DNA of 64,000 bases from Phymorhynchus buccinoides (taxonomy: Eukaryota; Mollusca; Gastropoda; Neogastropoda; Raphitomidae). Location: positions 11,069,907 through 11,133,906 of the forward strand of contig CM065710.1 of assembly GCA_017654935.2 (NCBI GenBank), given 5' to 3'. The notes under the pieces were generated by a model, which worked only from the letters and a program-made list of their open reading frames with translations, was not told where the DNA came from and made no database searches. Both the position numbers and the translations under genes were made by a program. Positions 23,091 through 34,744 of this stretch are shown here, one piece after another. How positions within the stretch are numbered: position 1 is the first letter of the stretch; each line of letters begins with the position of its first letter.

Positions 23091-25159
23091 AAAGGTTAAT
23101 TACTCGGTCAAATACCATAGCAACAACAACAAATGGTGTTGACGGGTGAAGCAAAGTGGGTGAACGGTTAGCAAACAGAGAGGGGTTACGTTACAAACTG
23201 ATCTAACTTGCCAATCGTCGAAAACTGCAAAGAAATAAACATTTAGATTGACCCAGATAGCTTGATGGCGAGAAACACAAACAGTGTGTCTAAATCTAGA
23301 TCAACTCAAACGTAGCATGTTCGGAGGGTGATTGTTACCATCTGAGGGGGCAATTGCTATCATACAGTCTTGACATCTGTAGGGTCCCCCTTACCAAAAA
23401 TGCTGCACAATAAGGGGTACCGTTATAAATAACATGCCTACGCATTTCCGCAAATGTTTTTAATTCAACTCTTGATCATTAATAAGGCACATAAATACTC
23501 ACAATATCAAATCAACTTTTTTACAAACGCACACACACACGCAATGCATACATATCAGACTTGAGACCGAGTATAGACCTGCACAATATTGATTTTATTG
23601 AAACTTTGCACAAAAAGTCACCCAACATCTCAATTAAATGAAAACCTGCATTAAAAAAAACCAGTTATATGTACAATTTGACAAACAAGTTAGTGCTGAC
23701 ACACAACAAAAATTAATTCCATCAAAAGTAATTTTCAAAACGTTGTCAATCTGTATAACTGAGCTTAGCATTCATCCTCCACAAAGGAGAATTGTTTTCT
23801 ACCTAAAAAGAAAAATGAAATCAGGCCCATGTATGAAATTAGGACAGTTAAAAAACGCAATGAAAACTAAATAAAACTATCACTCTCAAAATGTAATCTA
23901 CTTTGACCGAATGAAGAGTGCAATCATCATATTTAATAAAGCCTAGATTTTCGCAAAAGTTATTAAAACGAGTTTCGCTTGTTCCTTTCTTTTTTCTGAA
24001 ACTGGGAGTACGAAATTGAGCCTTTTATTTTATTTTCCCCCTCCTCCATTTCATTATATAAAATAAAAAAATAAAGAGACCAAATGTGTGTAATGCTATT
24101 TCAAGCATTTGAAAGTACAATTTCAAATAATCCCAAGGCATTTTTTTTCTTCTTTGACTCCGAGCAGGAACTAAGAAAACTAACATATTGGCTTTCTAGA
24201 AAAGGAAATTGACTTTCCAACACATAATTTGCATATAAAGGAAAATGATAATGGAATGGGGCGAGAATGGTTTTTTTTTTAAACCAATGACAAAATGACA
24301 CGAAATCTGCAAGTTGAAAATACTTGGGTCACTTATTTCTTTGTATACCTCTCCATGAAATGTTAGTCTTTAATCGCAACCTAAGTATGGAAGATACACA
24401 AAAACTAAAATAAGCAATACCAAATTTAATTATTGTACACATACTTGAACTCGTTCAAAAATGCTAACTAAACAAAGAACAAAAGGATACATTTAAATTA
24501 GGTGAATTGAATACGTTTGATATAAAATTTTAAAAAAAATAACAATGATGCACTGTGAAGATTTAAAAAACAAAAACAAACAACCCTTAAAAAACAACAC
24601 ATTCATAAATTGAACTTAATTTTTTTTTACTCATTAAATGATAAATATTTTCTGAAAACAAAAACAAAAATAAAACTTCAACTTGTTTCCCGAATGAGGT
24701 CGATTTTGTTATCAGTTGGAATAGTTTTAAATGAATTGAGAATTATATTATATTTTTAAACCCTTTTTTTAAATTCTATCTTTTAGTGCTTTTATTAGTT
24801 TGGTGTATAATCACTTAGTTTACGTTTTGGCGTCTAAAAAGTAAAATAGTTCTCAAGCTCTTTTAAATCATAGGCTGGTTATAAAAAAATAGAATCAGAA
24901 TTCGCCATTAAAAAGCTATATCTGATAAGCAGCAGAAATAATGACTTTCGACAACAAAAACTGAATTTTTAAAAATTTATTTTTTGACATGAGATGTTTT
25001 AGGGCGTGGAAAGTTTTTGTAAACTGGCCAATATTTTAGCTCGTAAAAGGTTTTAAAATGAACCGAAATATTGCTAAAAAATTTTGTTTACAACGGTGGC
25101 GAGTTTTCCCCCCATCAAGTCTCAAAACCTGAACTGTTTCGATACGCACGGACCTATGG
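23091..25159. other. AT-rich, no gene seen
   Basis: About 2 kb of low-GC sequence with short ORFs, no repeat family recognised. Confidence 0.5.
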
Positions 25160-25368
25160 CAGACCTGTTTACCGCACCCCCTACATAAGTCTTTAGTCTG
25201 GATAGCTGAAATCAGTAGTTTTGGTGTGAAATGAGTAGTCCTCTTTATTAAACAATCAACAATGTTCACTGAAAATGAGTAATTAGAGCATTATTTTCAA
25301 TTTTGAAGAGTAGTAGAGGTCCAAATATAGTAGACTACTCCCCGAAAAGAGTAGAGTAAACAGGTCTG
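25160..25368. mobile_element. MITE family G, fourth copy
   Basis: CAGACCTGTTTACC ... GTAAACAGGTCTG, no clear target duplication. Confidence 0.85.
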
Positions 25369-25913
25369 TCATATCCCGGGTGGATATGTAAAGAAAGAAA
25401 AAAGAACAAAACTCCATAAAATATACCATGATGACCCAATTTTAAATGAGACCCCCCCAAATACAATTCATTTAATTTTTAATCCAACACCACATGAATC
25501 AATGTACAATATGAGTAGAAAAAACGAAAACGACAAAAGAAAAATCCAAAACGAACAAATAAAATTAACCGCTCCATACACACCAACAAAGAATCCTGGC
25601 TTTTAAAGTTAAAAAAGTAAATAAATTATTATGGGCCTTTGAAACAATATCTCTGTACAAAAATATTGGTGATAAGATAAAAACATCATCCCCACCTACT
25701 TTTGGTTAGTCTTAACCATTACTATTTCATTGCTACAAAAACAATTCTTCTTCCTTTACGATATCTTCACTAAAATCATTAAAGATACCCAAAATCAGAA
25801 TTATTAATATTTGACGAGGCCTGGGTTGTTGTTTTTTTAAACAAACTTTTTCATTCTAAAAATAAACTGGCGGAGAATGTAACTTTTCCCTATCGGTTTC
25901 TGCGAAACAGAAG

Positions 25914-26160
25914 ATAACCCTTTCATTGTGGTGCCTCTTGGCACCACAATGATTTGACACTCAAGTCACTGAAAGGCATCAAATGAGGGTCTGGTATCCA
26001 GTGACCTTATGTTCTTCATTTTGGGAGGCAAGGGCAGGCCCTATTTTACGCATGTCACAGAGGAATCCCCAACATTGCAGACAGAATCTTTTCTCTACAA
26101 GTTTAATGGAAAGTTGTAGCTGAACAAGCGCGAAATCGCAATAGTTTGTGGCACGCGGTC
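25914..26160. mobile_element. Decayed TTAA MITE (family J) fragment
   Basis: Begins TAACCCTTTCATTGTGG and shares GAGGAATCCCCAACATTGCAG-type sequence with 38870-38960. The right end is lost. Confidence 0.55.
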
Positions 26161-26379
26161 TATTTTTACCACTCCAATCATGAGTTACCTCCCCTGGATT
26201 TTCAATAATTTTAATCTGTAAACCAGAATGTTATCTCTGCACCATTTCGTAACTTTTCATATCTTTTGGAAAACATTTAAAACTATGTATCCTACTTATA
26301 CTCATCAAAAGAAGCACCGCATACTCGTCATGTCTGTTGTAGTGTCTGTATTACGTATGTTTATTATTTTGTACGCTTT

Positions 26380-26850
26380 TAAAATACATCATTTTAAAGA
26401 GCGGCCTCAATTAATTTTGAAGTGTAGCCTCGATTTGAAGTGCGACAATTTTGTCAAAATGTGCGACAATTTTGGAACGACAGACCGACCAAGTGAGTTA
26501 TAGGTTTGTGGCTTGAGCCACAAACAAAAATGGTTGGCGTTGAACGGGTTTAAAGCTGGCTTTTCTTAATCATTTCAACCACTTCACATTCGATAGCATG
26601 GAAACGAGTCTCTTTGTTAGTATTTTTAAACTAAACTTTTTTTCTTTTTTTGAAAGGAGAAAGGTTTTTTTAAAGCGAATGTTAAACTTGGGATCAGGAA
26701 CACAGCCTACTTTTTCTTTAGAACTCTCTCTCCCCTCTCTCACCCACTCAGTCTCTAAGTACTTACCACACGTTTCCTTTGAACTTCCCTTTTATACAGA
26801 CGGCTTGACCCAGCCCCAAAACAGTTGCTGAAGCAAAGGGGGGTGGAGGG
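26380..26850. other. No gene seen; short repeat fragment
   Basis: 26395-26470 has AGAGCGGCCTCAATT and GCGACAATTTTG repeats, related to 63519 and 63640. The rest is unique. Confidence 0.45.
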
Positions 26851-27248
26851 GTGGGGGTGGGTTATTTATTGGTCAATGAGAGGGGGACCCGAAAGCTGGA
26901 ACAGGGAGAAAAGGGGAAGGGACGAGAAAGAGAGAGACAAGGGTCCTCCAACCTGAAAAAACAACACAAAGTTGTTATGTGTGCTCGAAAAAAATTCAAA
27001 CAGGAAATCTCTCGCCTTCCACGCATAGATATTCAAGTTGTTATACGTATTCTGAAAAATAAAACAGAAGAACACTTGCCGCTTCCACGCATAGATACTC
27101 AAAATATGGCCACACACACACGTTCTGCTAGCCATCTGAATCAACCCAAATCGTAGAGTCCAACTAGCTGACCACACATACGTTATGCAAGCTTAGAAAG
27201 GTAGAGCCGACTTACAGAACCCCCCGATGCCCAGACCATGTTACCCCA
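26851..27248. other. No gene seen
   Basis: Open on both strands for about 100 codons without domains. Confidence 0.4.
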
Positions 27249-27470
27249 CAGGGCTCCCAATTGTCTCGCAAAACAAGGGGTTCCAGGGACTCCTTCACTT
27301 ACAGCATAGAGGGTTCTAGAGGTGGGATAGAGGGTCCCAGTGGCATAGCGAAAATGCTAAAAAAGAATTTTTCTAGTGCATCCCTGGGACCCCCTGCACA
27401 TTCTTTTTAGAGGGTCCTGTATAATGTTAGTGCTTCATAGACCCTCAAATGGGGGTCCCTGGGGGCCCTG
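27249..27470. mobile_element. MITE family A, third copy, inverted
   Basis: CAGGGCTCCCA ... GGGGCCCTG, opposite internal orientation to the other two copies, with an imperfect 5-bp duplication (CCCCA/CCCTA). Confidence 0.8.
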
Positions 27471-27479
27471 CCCTACAAT

Positions 27480-28015
27480 CAACTCTCGCCCATCTCACAC
27501 AGCTTTTTTGACGACTCTCAAACCGCTGATTACAGACCTAGATTTCTGAACGACTCTCACAAAAGACGGACCGCAAACTTACTGAGCTTCTTTCACTGAT
27601 TATCAACTACAACTTTTCTTCCTCTTCTTCTCTCTCTCTCTTGCTTTCTTTCCTTCCTCCCATCCAATCAACAACCTGACCAATAGCCCAGCTCCTTCTA
27701 TCGGCCAATGAGAAGCAGCCTTGCTGAAAACAGCTCTCGAATTGGCTGGCTTGGGTCAACCATCCTGTAACAAAAGATTGCGCAAATCTTTAGTTACAAT
27801 AACAATCTCTCACACCCGTGAACTCTCTCTCGACCAAATCAAATCTCTCGACCAATGGCAACTCTCAGACAGCAAATGTCAGGTTCATTTCTCTCAACCA
27901 ATGGGGTTCTCTTGACGGGCAACTCTCCACAGAAGGAACAAAAGAAGAACAGCAACTCTCGACCAAAGGAAGTGCGCGTAAGAAAGAAAAAATCAACGGT
28001 TTCAAAATCCATCCA
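27480..28015. repeat. Degenerate ACTCTC-rich region with clustered CCAAT/ATTGG boxes
   Basis: At least seven CCAAT or ATTGG pentamers between 27662 and 27902, spaced about 20-60 bp, among CAACTCTC and CGACCAA motifs. Confidence 0.5.
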
Positions 28016-28331
28016 CCCTGCCCTCAATAATCGGTTAATAATGCAAATAAGTTTTTATCAGTTTACAACTATGGTCATGCTTATATTCTACGATGTTATT
28101 TATAAAATGACAGGATTTTCTAATTCTTTCTATTGAGCTTTTATTATTTGGAAACCAATCCAATTCGCTTAGCATCAATTTTGCACATTACTTCAACCTT
28201 TAAGATTTTTTTGCTATTATTTATTTTTATTTTTTAAGGTGTGAACCATCTCTCTCATTTTATGTCAGGCCTGGAAAGCTGTCAACCCTCCCCTATTAGT
28301 TATTTTAAAACAAACTTCCTGCATCACTTCA

Positions 28332-29405
28332 CAGGCATCAGAATAGCAGACCTGTTTACCCTTATAATGAAAAACCCGGAATTTGCCACCCAAAACCCGG
28401 AATTTGAGAACAAAAACCGGAATTCACATGATCTGTACACGACCTGCGATAAAGCAGTTTCTTGTTCTTCTCCTTTCCGCGAACATCGGCGTCGAATTTC
28501 AATATTGTGATGATTTCTTGGCTCAATTTTGCCAGAAAAGTTTTATTAGTAAATTCAGTCACTAATTCTTAGTCAATTTTAGTATAAAACAAGCTGGAAA
28601 AAGCAAAATACCTGGAAATGTCCACGATGGGACAGAGAAAAATCACTCGGCCGCGGATCGGCGGATGCCATGTTGGAGCTCGGCGCCATCGCGATCAATT
28701 TTGACTTCATTTTCCGTTGAAAACTTCAAAATTCTCACATCATCGTATTTTCCAGTGATAATATAATCTAAATTGACTCATTTCAAGCCCTAATTACAAT
28801 CTCTACCATTAAAAAAACTGCCTGGAAAGCTCTTCGAATCGACAGTAAAAGTCTGGCCGCCATTTGCTCAGTCCCGAAATAGATCGACCAAAATAAAAAC
28901 ATTATTTCACCCCTTTAATGAAAATGCAGCATTTAATGCATGTGACGTCAAGCACAACCCCTTTTCTGATGACGTAGCGTGTTAGGTACACGTTTCGGTC
29001 AACCCTTGTGTCTTTTCCTACGAACGGAAACAAATAATAGACGGTTTTTCGAAATCCCGGAATTTTCAGCGTTCACCCGGAATTTACTATTTTACCCAGA
29101 ATTTTAGCAAATTTCCGGAATAATTCCGGCTAAACCGGAATGGTAAACAGGTCTGGAATAGTCTGAAGTCCAATCCTCTGAAAACCGCGGCCATCAAGAC
29201 CCCCGAATATAGAGGGACAACACTGACATGAGTTCCCAACATTACCAGAAAGGCTTTATGCAGTAATAAATCACTATAAAATGCTACTTAACAGAAAATA
29301 TATATCTCAATAGAAAGACAAAACCTCTGACAGAAGAGGCCAATCCTCTGTCAGAAATTCTCAATCCTCTGAAATTAGCTGATTCTCTGACAGTTCTGAT
29401 GCCTG
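28332..29405. mobile_element. MITE family I split by a family G element
   Basis: CAGGCATCAGAATAG at the left and CAGTTCTGATGCCTG at the right, with duplication CTTCA. The insertion is at 28347-29155. Confidence 0.85.
28347..29155. mobile_element. Long family G element (809 bp) with CCCGGAATTT repeats
   Basis: CAGACCTGTTTACC ... GGTAAACAGGTCTG, target duplication GAATAG. Subterminal CCCGGAATTT repeats. Encodes on the minus strand [20 protein letters not shown], conserved in the copy at 51884. No transposase. Confidence 0.88.
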
Positions 29406-29874
29406 CTTCACTAAAAGGTCCCACTACCATTACTCAAATTCTTATTTAATTTGTAATTCAAATTGAGCTGGGATGGGGGGGTGGGGGGGGGTGCAGGTGT
29501 TTCGCCGTCCGTCTTTTTTATTGCTTTTATGTATTTTTGTGAACAATTTGTTTTAAAGAAAAATTCACAATCTTTTAGTTTTATATTTCAATGTTCAATA
29601 CAATACCCCCAACCAATTCTCTCTTCCCCCCCCCCCAAATACTTTAAATTTGAAGTCATCTTTGCAACATCCAACAACAACACAAAAAGTCTCTCTTGTC
29701 TTGCTCTCTCTCCCCCGCCTCAAGGTTTTCTCTCTCTCCAGTTATCTTGCTCGCCCTCTCTCTCTCCAAATCAGCACCTGGTGTTTTCTCGCAGTCACCC
29801 CATCAGTAATCGCGAGAGCGGAGACGATACCCCCGGGACGACTCTCTCAAAACCCAGCCTGCAGCCGGCCGCTC

Positions 29875-30503
29875 TTAGTATCCGTAGCCGTATCCGCTGC
29901 GGGATCCGTATCCATCCTGCTGGGATCCGTATCCGGCGGCGGTCTGCTGCCCGTATCCGGCGGTGGTCTGCTGCTGCCCGTATCCGGCCGTGCTCTGCTG
30001 CTGGCTGTATCCGGCCGCGGTCTGCTGCCCGCCGTAAGACGACCCGAACCCGGCTCCGCTCTGCTGGGACGTTCCGTACCCGCCCTGGCTCCCGGTAGTG
30101 CTCCCAAACTGGCCGGCCTGGCTGGCGTATGGGTTGGCGGTGGTCTGGTCGCTGCTGAAACCGGTCTGGCTTCCGAACCCGGCGGTCTGGCTTCCGAACC
30201 CGGCGGTCTGGCTTCCGAACCCGGATTGCTGGCTTTGTTGCCCGTACCCCATGGATCGTTGGGAGTTGGAGAAGTCGCCGGCGGCGCCACCACCCCCGGC
30301 CTGGTAGGGGGAGCAGGTGTAGGTCTGCTCTGCGCGGTCGTAGCCGGTGGAGGGGGCGTTGCTGGAGGAGGAGGAGGAGGCGGCGGGGTTGGAGACGGAG
30401 GGCATCATGTTCATGTATCCCTGCCCGGGGATGGGCGTGCCGTAGGCTGACTCGCTCAGCGCGGCCGCCGCATAGTTGATGGCCGACTGCTGGAAGCTCA
30501 TCC
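29875..30503 (-). CDS. Terminal exon encoding a Q/G/Y/S-rich, FUS/EWS-like prion-like domain
   Basis: Seen: acceptor TTTTCTCATCACAG|GG at 30503, then ATGAGC at 30501 and an open frame of 208 residues to a stop at 29875. It begins MSFQQSAINYAAAALSES, then has serine-rich sequence, three GFGSQTA repeats, and degenerate AGYGQQQ(T/S) repeats ending SRSGYGYGY. This composition is typical of phase-separating RNA-binding proteins (FUS, EWSR1, TAF15, hnRNPs). No RNA-binding domain lies in the exon, so upstream exons are needed unless ATG 30501 is the start. AATAAA on the minus strand near 29515-29521 fits a polyadenylation signal. The phase-1 acceptor fits the cryptic donor at 47318 in TDP-43 exon 4 or the donor of the orphan exon at 44851. 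Which gene owns it is unresolved. Confidence 0.7.
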
Positions 30504-30544
30504 CTGTGATGAGAAAACGGAACAACGTTAGTGGAGAAATAAGA

Positions 30545-30786
30545 CAGTGGAACCTCCCTTATAAAGACCTCCCGTTATAAGACTCCCTCCCACTGAAAGA
30601 CACACCCCCACGTCACATTCCCTCTTATGCTATGAACATTTCTTACTTGCTATAACTAAGAGGGAAAACACGTGAAAAACTTGTATTTTGACACGTGTTA
30701 AAATTACCTCCCTTATACAACTCCCTTCCCATTTAAAGACCTTATTTTGTATGATTTTTGAAGGTCTTATAAGGGAGTTTCCACTG
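30545..30786. mobile_element. Pogo-like MITE just upstream of the Q/G/Y/S exon
   Basis: CAGTGGAACCTCCCTTATAA ... TCTTATAAGGGAGTTTCCAC, same family as 6779-7384, 42 bp upstream of the exon acceptor. Confidence 0.85.
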
Positions 30787-30989
30787 TATGACTTTGTTGC
30801 ACATTTTTCTAAATCTCTTCTTTGGTTCACGATCCCCTATTTTGATCTTTTATTTTCGGGCTGAAAGCTTAGGCTTAGCCTTTCTCCGAGACATTTTTGA
30901 CTGCCTGAAAATTCTGTTTATTATTACATAAATAAAGAAAAGTTTCAGATTTTCAACAGTTGTCTGAAAATCAAGATGACTTTTTTTTC

Positions 30990-31275
30990 ATACAAATAGT
31001 TCCCCCACCTTGAAGTTTTGTGCTTGTAACTTCCTCTAATCTGCCACTCTCTTTGACTCTGCCTTTTCCCTTTGTTTTCTATCATCTACCATCTTTCTGA
31101 CTTATTGGCCCATTCTCCTGTCTTAAAAAAAAAAAAATTATTCCAAATAATTTTTCTCCTTTGAGCTCCTCCGAAATCGGAATGTGTCGGCTGTACGTAG
31201 TGGGGAGACCAGTGAAAACTGAAAACCGGACACATACGTACCTTACCCATTATGGCCATATGGCCTGGGAACGCA
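30990..31275 (+). repeat. Family C copy, alternative 3' end
   Basis: As 15318-15600, ending GGCCTGGGAACGCAGAAGAA. Confidence 0.75.
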
Positions 31276-31865
31276 GAAGAAGAAAGCTGACAAAATGTTC
31301 CAGTAATCAAGCTGCCCATGTGTCCTGTTAAAATTGATTGCACTGGGTACATAGATTATTCTGCAACATACCAATAAACAACTTTTAGTCTTCCATAATT
31401 ATGCCTTACGCATAACATAATTATACTTCGTCATCAATCTCGTAAGTTGAGCAAGGTCGCCGAGATACTATGCAACTTCAGAAACACACACACATTATAT
31501 ACACAACATGCCAACACAACATTTGCCCTTCTCTCGGGCAAAAACACGAAAGGATCAACAACATCAGTTGTGGTCTGAATCCTTTTCTGTCTGGATACGT
31601 CGCAGACGCCACTTCTGACGATAAATCGCGATGGATTGAATTTCGTCAGTCGACGGAAATTGAACATTCGTTATTCCACGTTTGCTCACAGGCTCATCTC
31701 CTGAAGATTGGTAGGTAGACTGATGGAAGTTCAGCGATTGTTTTGTGGTCTGGCATCTCATTCATCATCAGTCGAAAGCACCTTTTTTCTCCTCTCTTTG
31801 CGGAGAACCATCCTTGCCCCCGCCGCAGCAGAAAGCTTCCCCAGCTTTGATAAGGCCTGCTCCTT
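31276..31865. other. No gene seen
   Basis: Overlapping ORFs on both strands at 31430-31760, no domains recognised. Confidence 0.4.
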
Positions 31866-31871
31866 CCCCTA

Positions 31872-32146
31872 GCAGAAAACGGGCCATCAGAATTGCCTGA
31901 AGTCCAATCTTCCGAAAACGGTGATGAAAAAGCCTTCAAACTGCCCCAGACTGTAGAGGAGCAATACTGAAAGTTCCCAAAAACGCAGGATGCAGCAAGA
32001 AATCGCTTGTTATTTGACAGTGAAGTTTGCTCAGAAACGAAAGCAAAGCCTCTGGCCCCACAAACAAGTCCTCTGCCAGCTAGGTTCAATCCTCTGAAAT
32101 GTGCAAATCCTCTTGACATACACCGATACAGCGACAATTCCGATGC
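31872..32146. mobile_element. Decayed MITE family I
   Basis: GCCATCAGAATTGCCTGAAG ... CAATTCCGATGCCTG; abuts the minisatellite. Confidence 0.65.
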
Positions 32147-32204
32147 CTGAGAAAATTATACCAATTTCACAATGAAGCTTGATTCACTAGTCTGCCAGCA
32201 GCCC

Positions 32205-34715
32205 AATGTTCTACCAACATTTGCTAAAGTCCTGCATAACCTTCAAGTCCACCAACAACAACCCAAAAGTCCTGTACAACCTTCAAGTCTGCCAACAACA
32301 ACCCAAAAGTCCTATACAACCTTCAAGTCTGCCAACAACCCAAAAGTCCTGTACAACCTTCAAGTCCACCAACAACAACCCAAAAGTCCTGTACAACCTT
32401 CAAGTCTGCCAACAACAACCCAAAAGTCCTATACAACCTTCAAGTCTGCCAACAACCCAAAAGTCCTGTACAACCTTCAAGTCTGCCAACAACAACCCAA
32501 AAGTCCTGCATAACCTTCAAGTCCACCAACAACAACCCAAAAGTCCTGTACAACCTTCAAGTCTGCCAACAACAACCCAAAAGTCCTGCATAACCTTCAA
32601 GTCTGCCAACAACAACCCAAAAGTCCTGTACAACCTTCACGTCTGCCAACAACCCAAAAGTCCTGTACAACCTTCAAGTCTGCCAACAACCCAAAAGTCC
32701 TGTACAACCTTCAAGTCTGCCAACAACCCAAAAGTCCTATACAACCTTCAAGTCTGCCAACAACAACCCAAAAGTCTTGTACAACCTTCACGTCTGCCAA
32801 CAACCCAAAAGTCCTGTACAACCTTCAAGTCTGCCAACAACCCAAAAGTCCTGTACAACCTTCAAGTCTGCCAACAACCCAAAAGTCCTATACAACCTTC
32901 AAGTCTGCCAACAACAACCCAAAAGTCATATACAACCTTCACGTCTGCCAACAACCCCAAAGTCCTATACAACCTACACATCTGCCAACAACCCAAAAGT
33001 CCTATACAACCTTCAAGTCTGCCAACAACCCAAAAGTCCTATACAACCTTCAAGTCTGCCAACAACCCAAAAGTCCTGTACAACCTTCACGTCTGCCAAC
33101 AACCCAAAAGTCCTGTACAACCTTCAAGTCTGCCAACAACCCAAAAGTCCTATACAACCTTCAAGTCTGCCAACAACCCAAAAGTCCTATACAACCTTCA
33201 AGTCTGCCAACAACAACCCAAAAGTCCTGTACAACCTTCATGTCTGCCAACAACCCAAAAGTCCTGTACAACCTTCAAGTCTGCCAACAACAACCCAAAA
33301 GTCCTGCATAACCTTCAAGTCTGCCAACAACAACCCAAAAGTCCTGTACAACCTTCACGTCTGCCAACAACCCAAAAGTCCTGTACAACCTTCAAGTCTG
33401 CCAACAACCCAAAAGTCCTGTACAACCTTCAAGTCTGCCAACAACCCAAAAGTCCTATACAACCTTCAAGTCTGCCAACAACAACCCAAAAGTCCTGTAC
33501 AACCTTCACGTCTGCCAACAACCCAAAAGTCCTGTACAACCTTCAAGTCTGCCAACAACCCAAAAGTCCTGTACAACCTTCAAGTCTGCCAACAACCCAA
33601 AAGTCCTATACAACCTTCAAGTCTGCCAACAACAACCCAAAAGTCATATACAACCTTCACGTCTGCCAACAACCCCAAAGTCCTATACAACCTACACATC
33701 TGCCAACAACCCAAAAGTCCTATACAACCTTCAAGTCTGCCAACAACCCAAAAGTCCTATACAACCTTCAAGTCTGCCAACAACAACCCAAAAGTCCTGT
33801 ACAACCTTCACGTCTGCCAACAACCCAAAAGTCCTGTACAACCTTCAAGTCTGCCAACAACCCAAAAGTCCTATACAACCTTCAAGTCTGCCAACAACAA
33901 CCCAAAAGTCCTATACAACCTTCAAGTCTGCCAACAACAACCCAAAAGTCCTGTACAACCTTCATGTCTGCCAACAACCCAAAAGTCCTGTACAACCTTC
34001 ACGTCTGCCAACAACCCAAAAGTCCTATACAACCTTCAAGTCTGCCAACAACAACCCAAAAGTCCTATACAACCTTCAAGTCTGCCAACAACCCAAAAGT
34101 CCTATACAACCTTCACGTCTGCCAACAACCCAAAAGTCCTATACAACCTTCAAGTCCACCAACAACCCAAAAGTCCTGTACAACCTTCACGTCTGCCAAC
34201 AACCCAAAAGTCCTATACAACCTTCAAGTCCACCAACAACAACCCAAAAGTCCTGTACAACCTTCAAGTCTGCCAACAACCCAAAAGTCCTATACAACCT
34301 TCAAGTCCACCAACAACAACCCAAAAGTCCTATACAACCTTCAAGTCTGCCAACAACCCAAAAGTCCTGTACAACCTTCAAGTCTGCCAACAACAACCCA
34401 AAAGTCCTATACAACCTTCAAGTCTGCCAACAACCCAAAAGTCCTATACAACCTTCAAGTCCACCAACAACCCAAAAGTCCTATACAACCTTCAAGTCCA
34501 CCAACAACCCAAAAGTCCTGTACAACCTTCAAGTCTGCCAACAACAACCCAAAAGTCCTATACAACCTTCAAGTCTGCCAACAACAACCCAAAAGTCCTA
34601 TACAACCTTCAAGTCCACCAACAACCCAAAAGTCCTATACAACCTTCAAGTCCACCAACAACCCAAAAGTCCTGTACAACCTTCACGTCTGCCAACAACC
34701 CAAAAGTCATGAGCC
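32205..34715. repeat. Minisatellite 1, 37/40-bp unit, about 65 copies
   Basis: Unit CCCAAAAGTCCTGTACAACC followed by TTCAAGTCTGCCAACAA(CAA). Variants are GTACAA/ATACAA and TCTGCC/TCCACC. A 37-bp stop-free unit keeps all three plus frames open, so the 842-residue frame is no evidence of coding. Copy number is estimated from length. Confidence 0.95.
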
Positions 34716-34744
34716 TCAGAACATCACTGTATGAACATGTACCC

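Noticed and set aside
29463..30450. Plus-strand frames over the Q/G/Y/S exon (211 and 266 codons)
   Set aside because: Shadows of the minus-strand exon, which has the acceptor, stop and recognisable composition.
32206..34734. 842-residue open frame
   Set aside because: It is the translation of a 37-bp stop-free tandem unit, open in every plus-strand frame.
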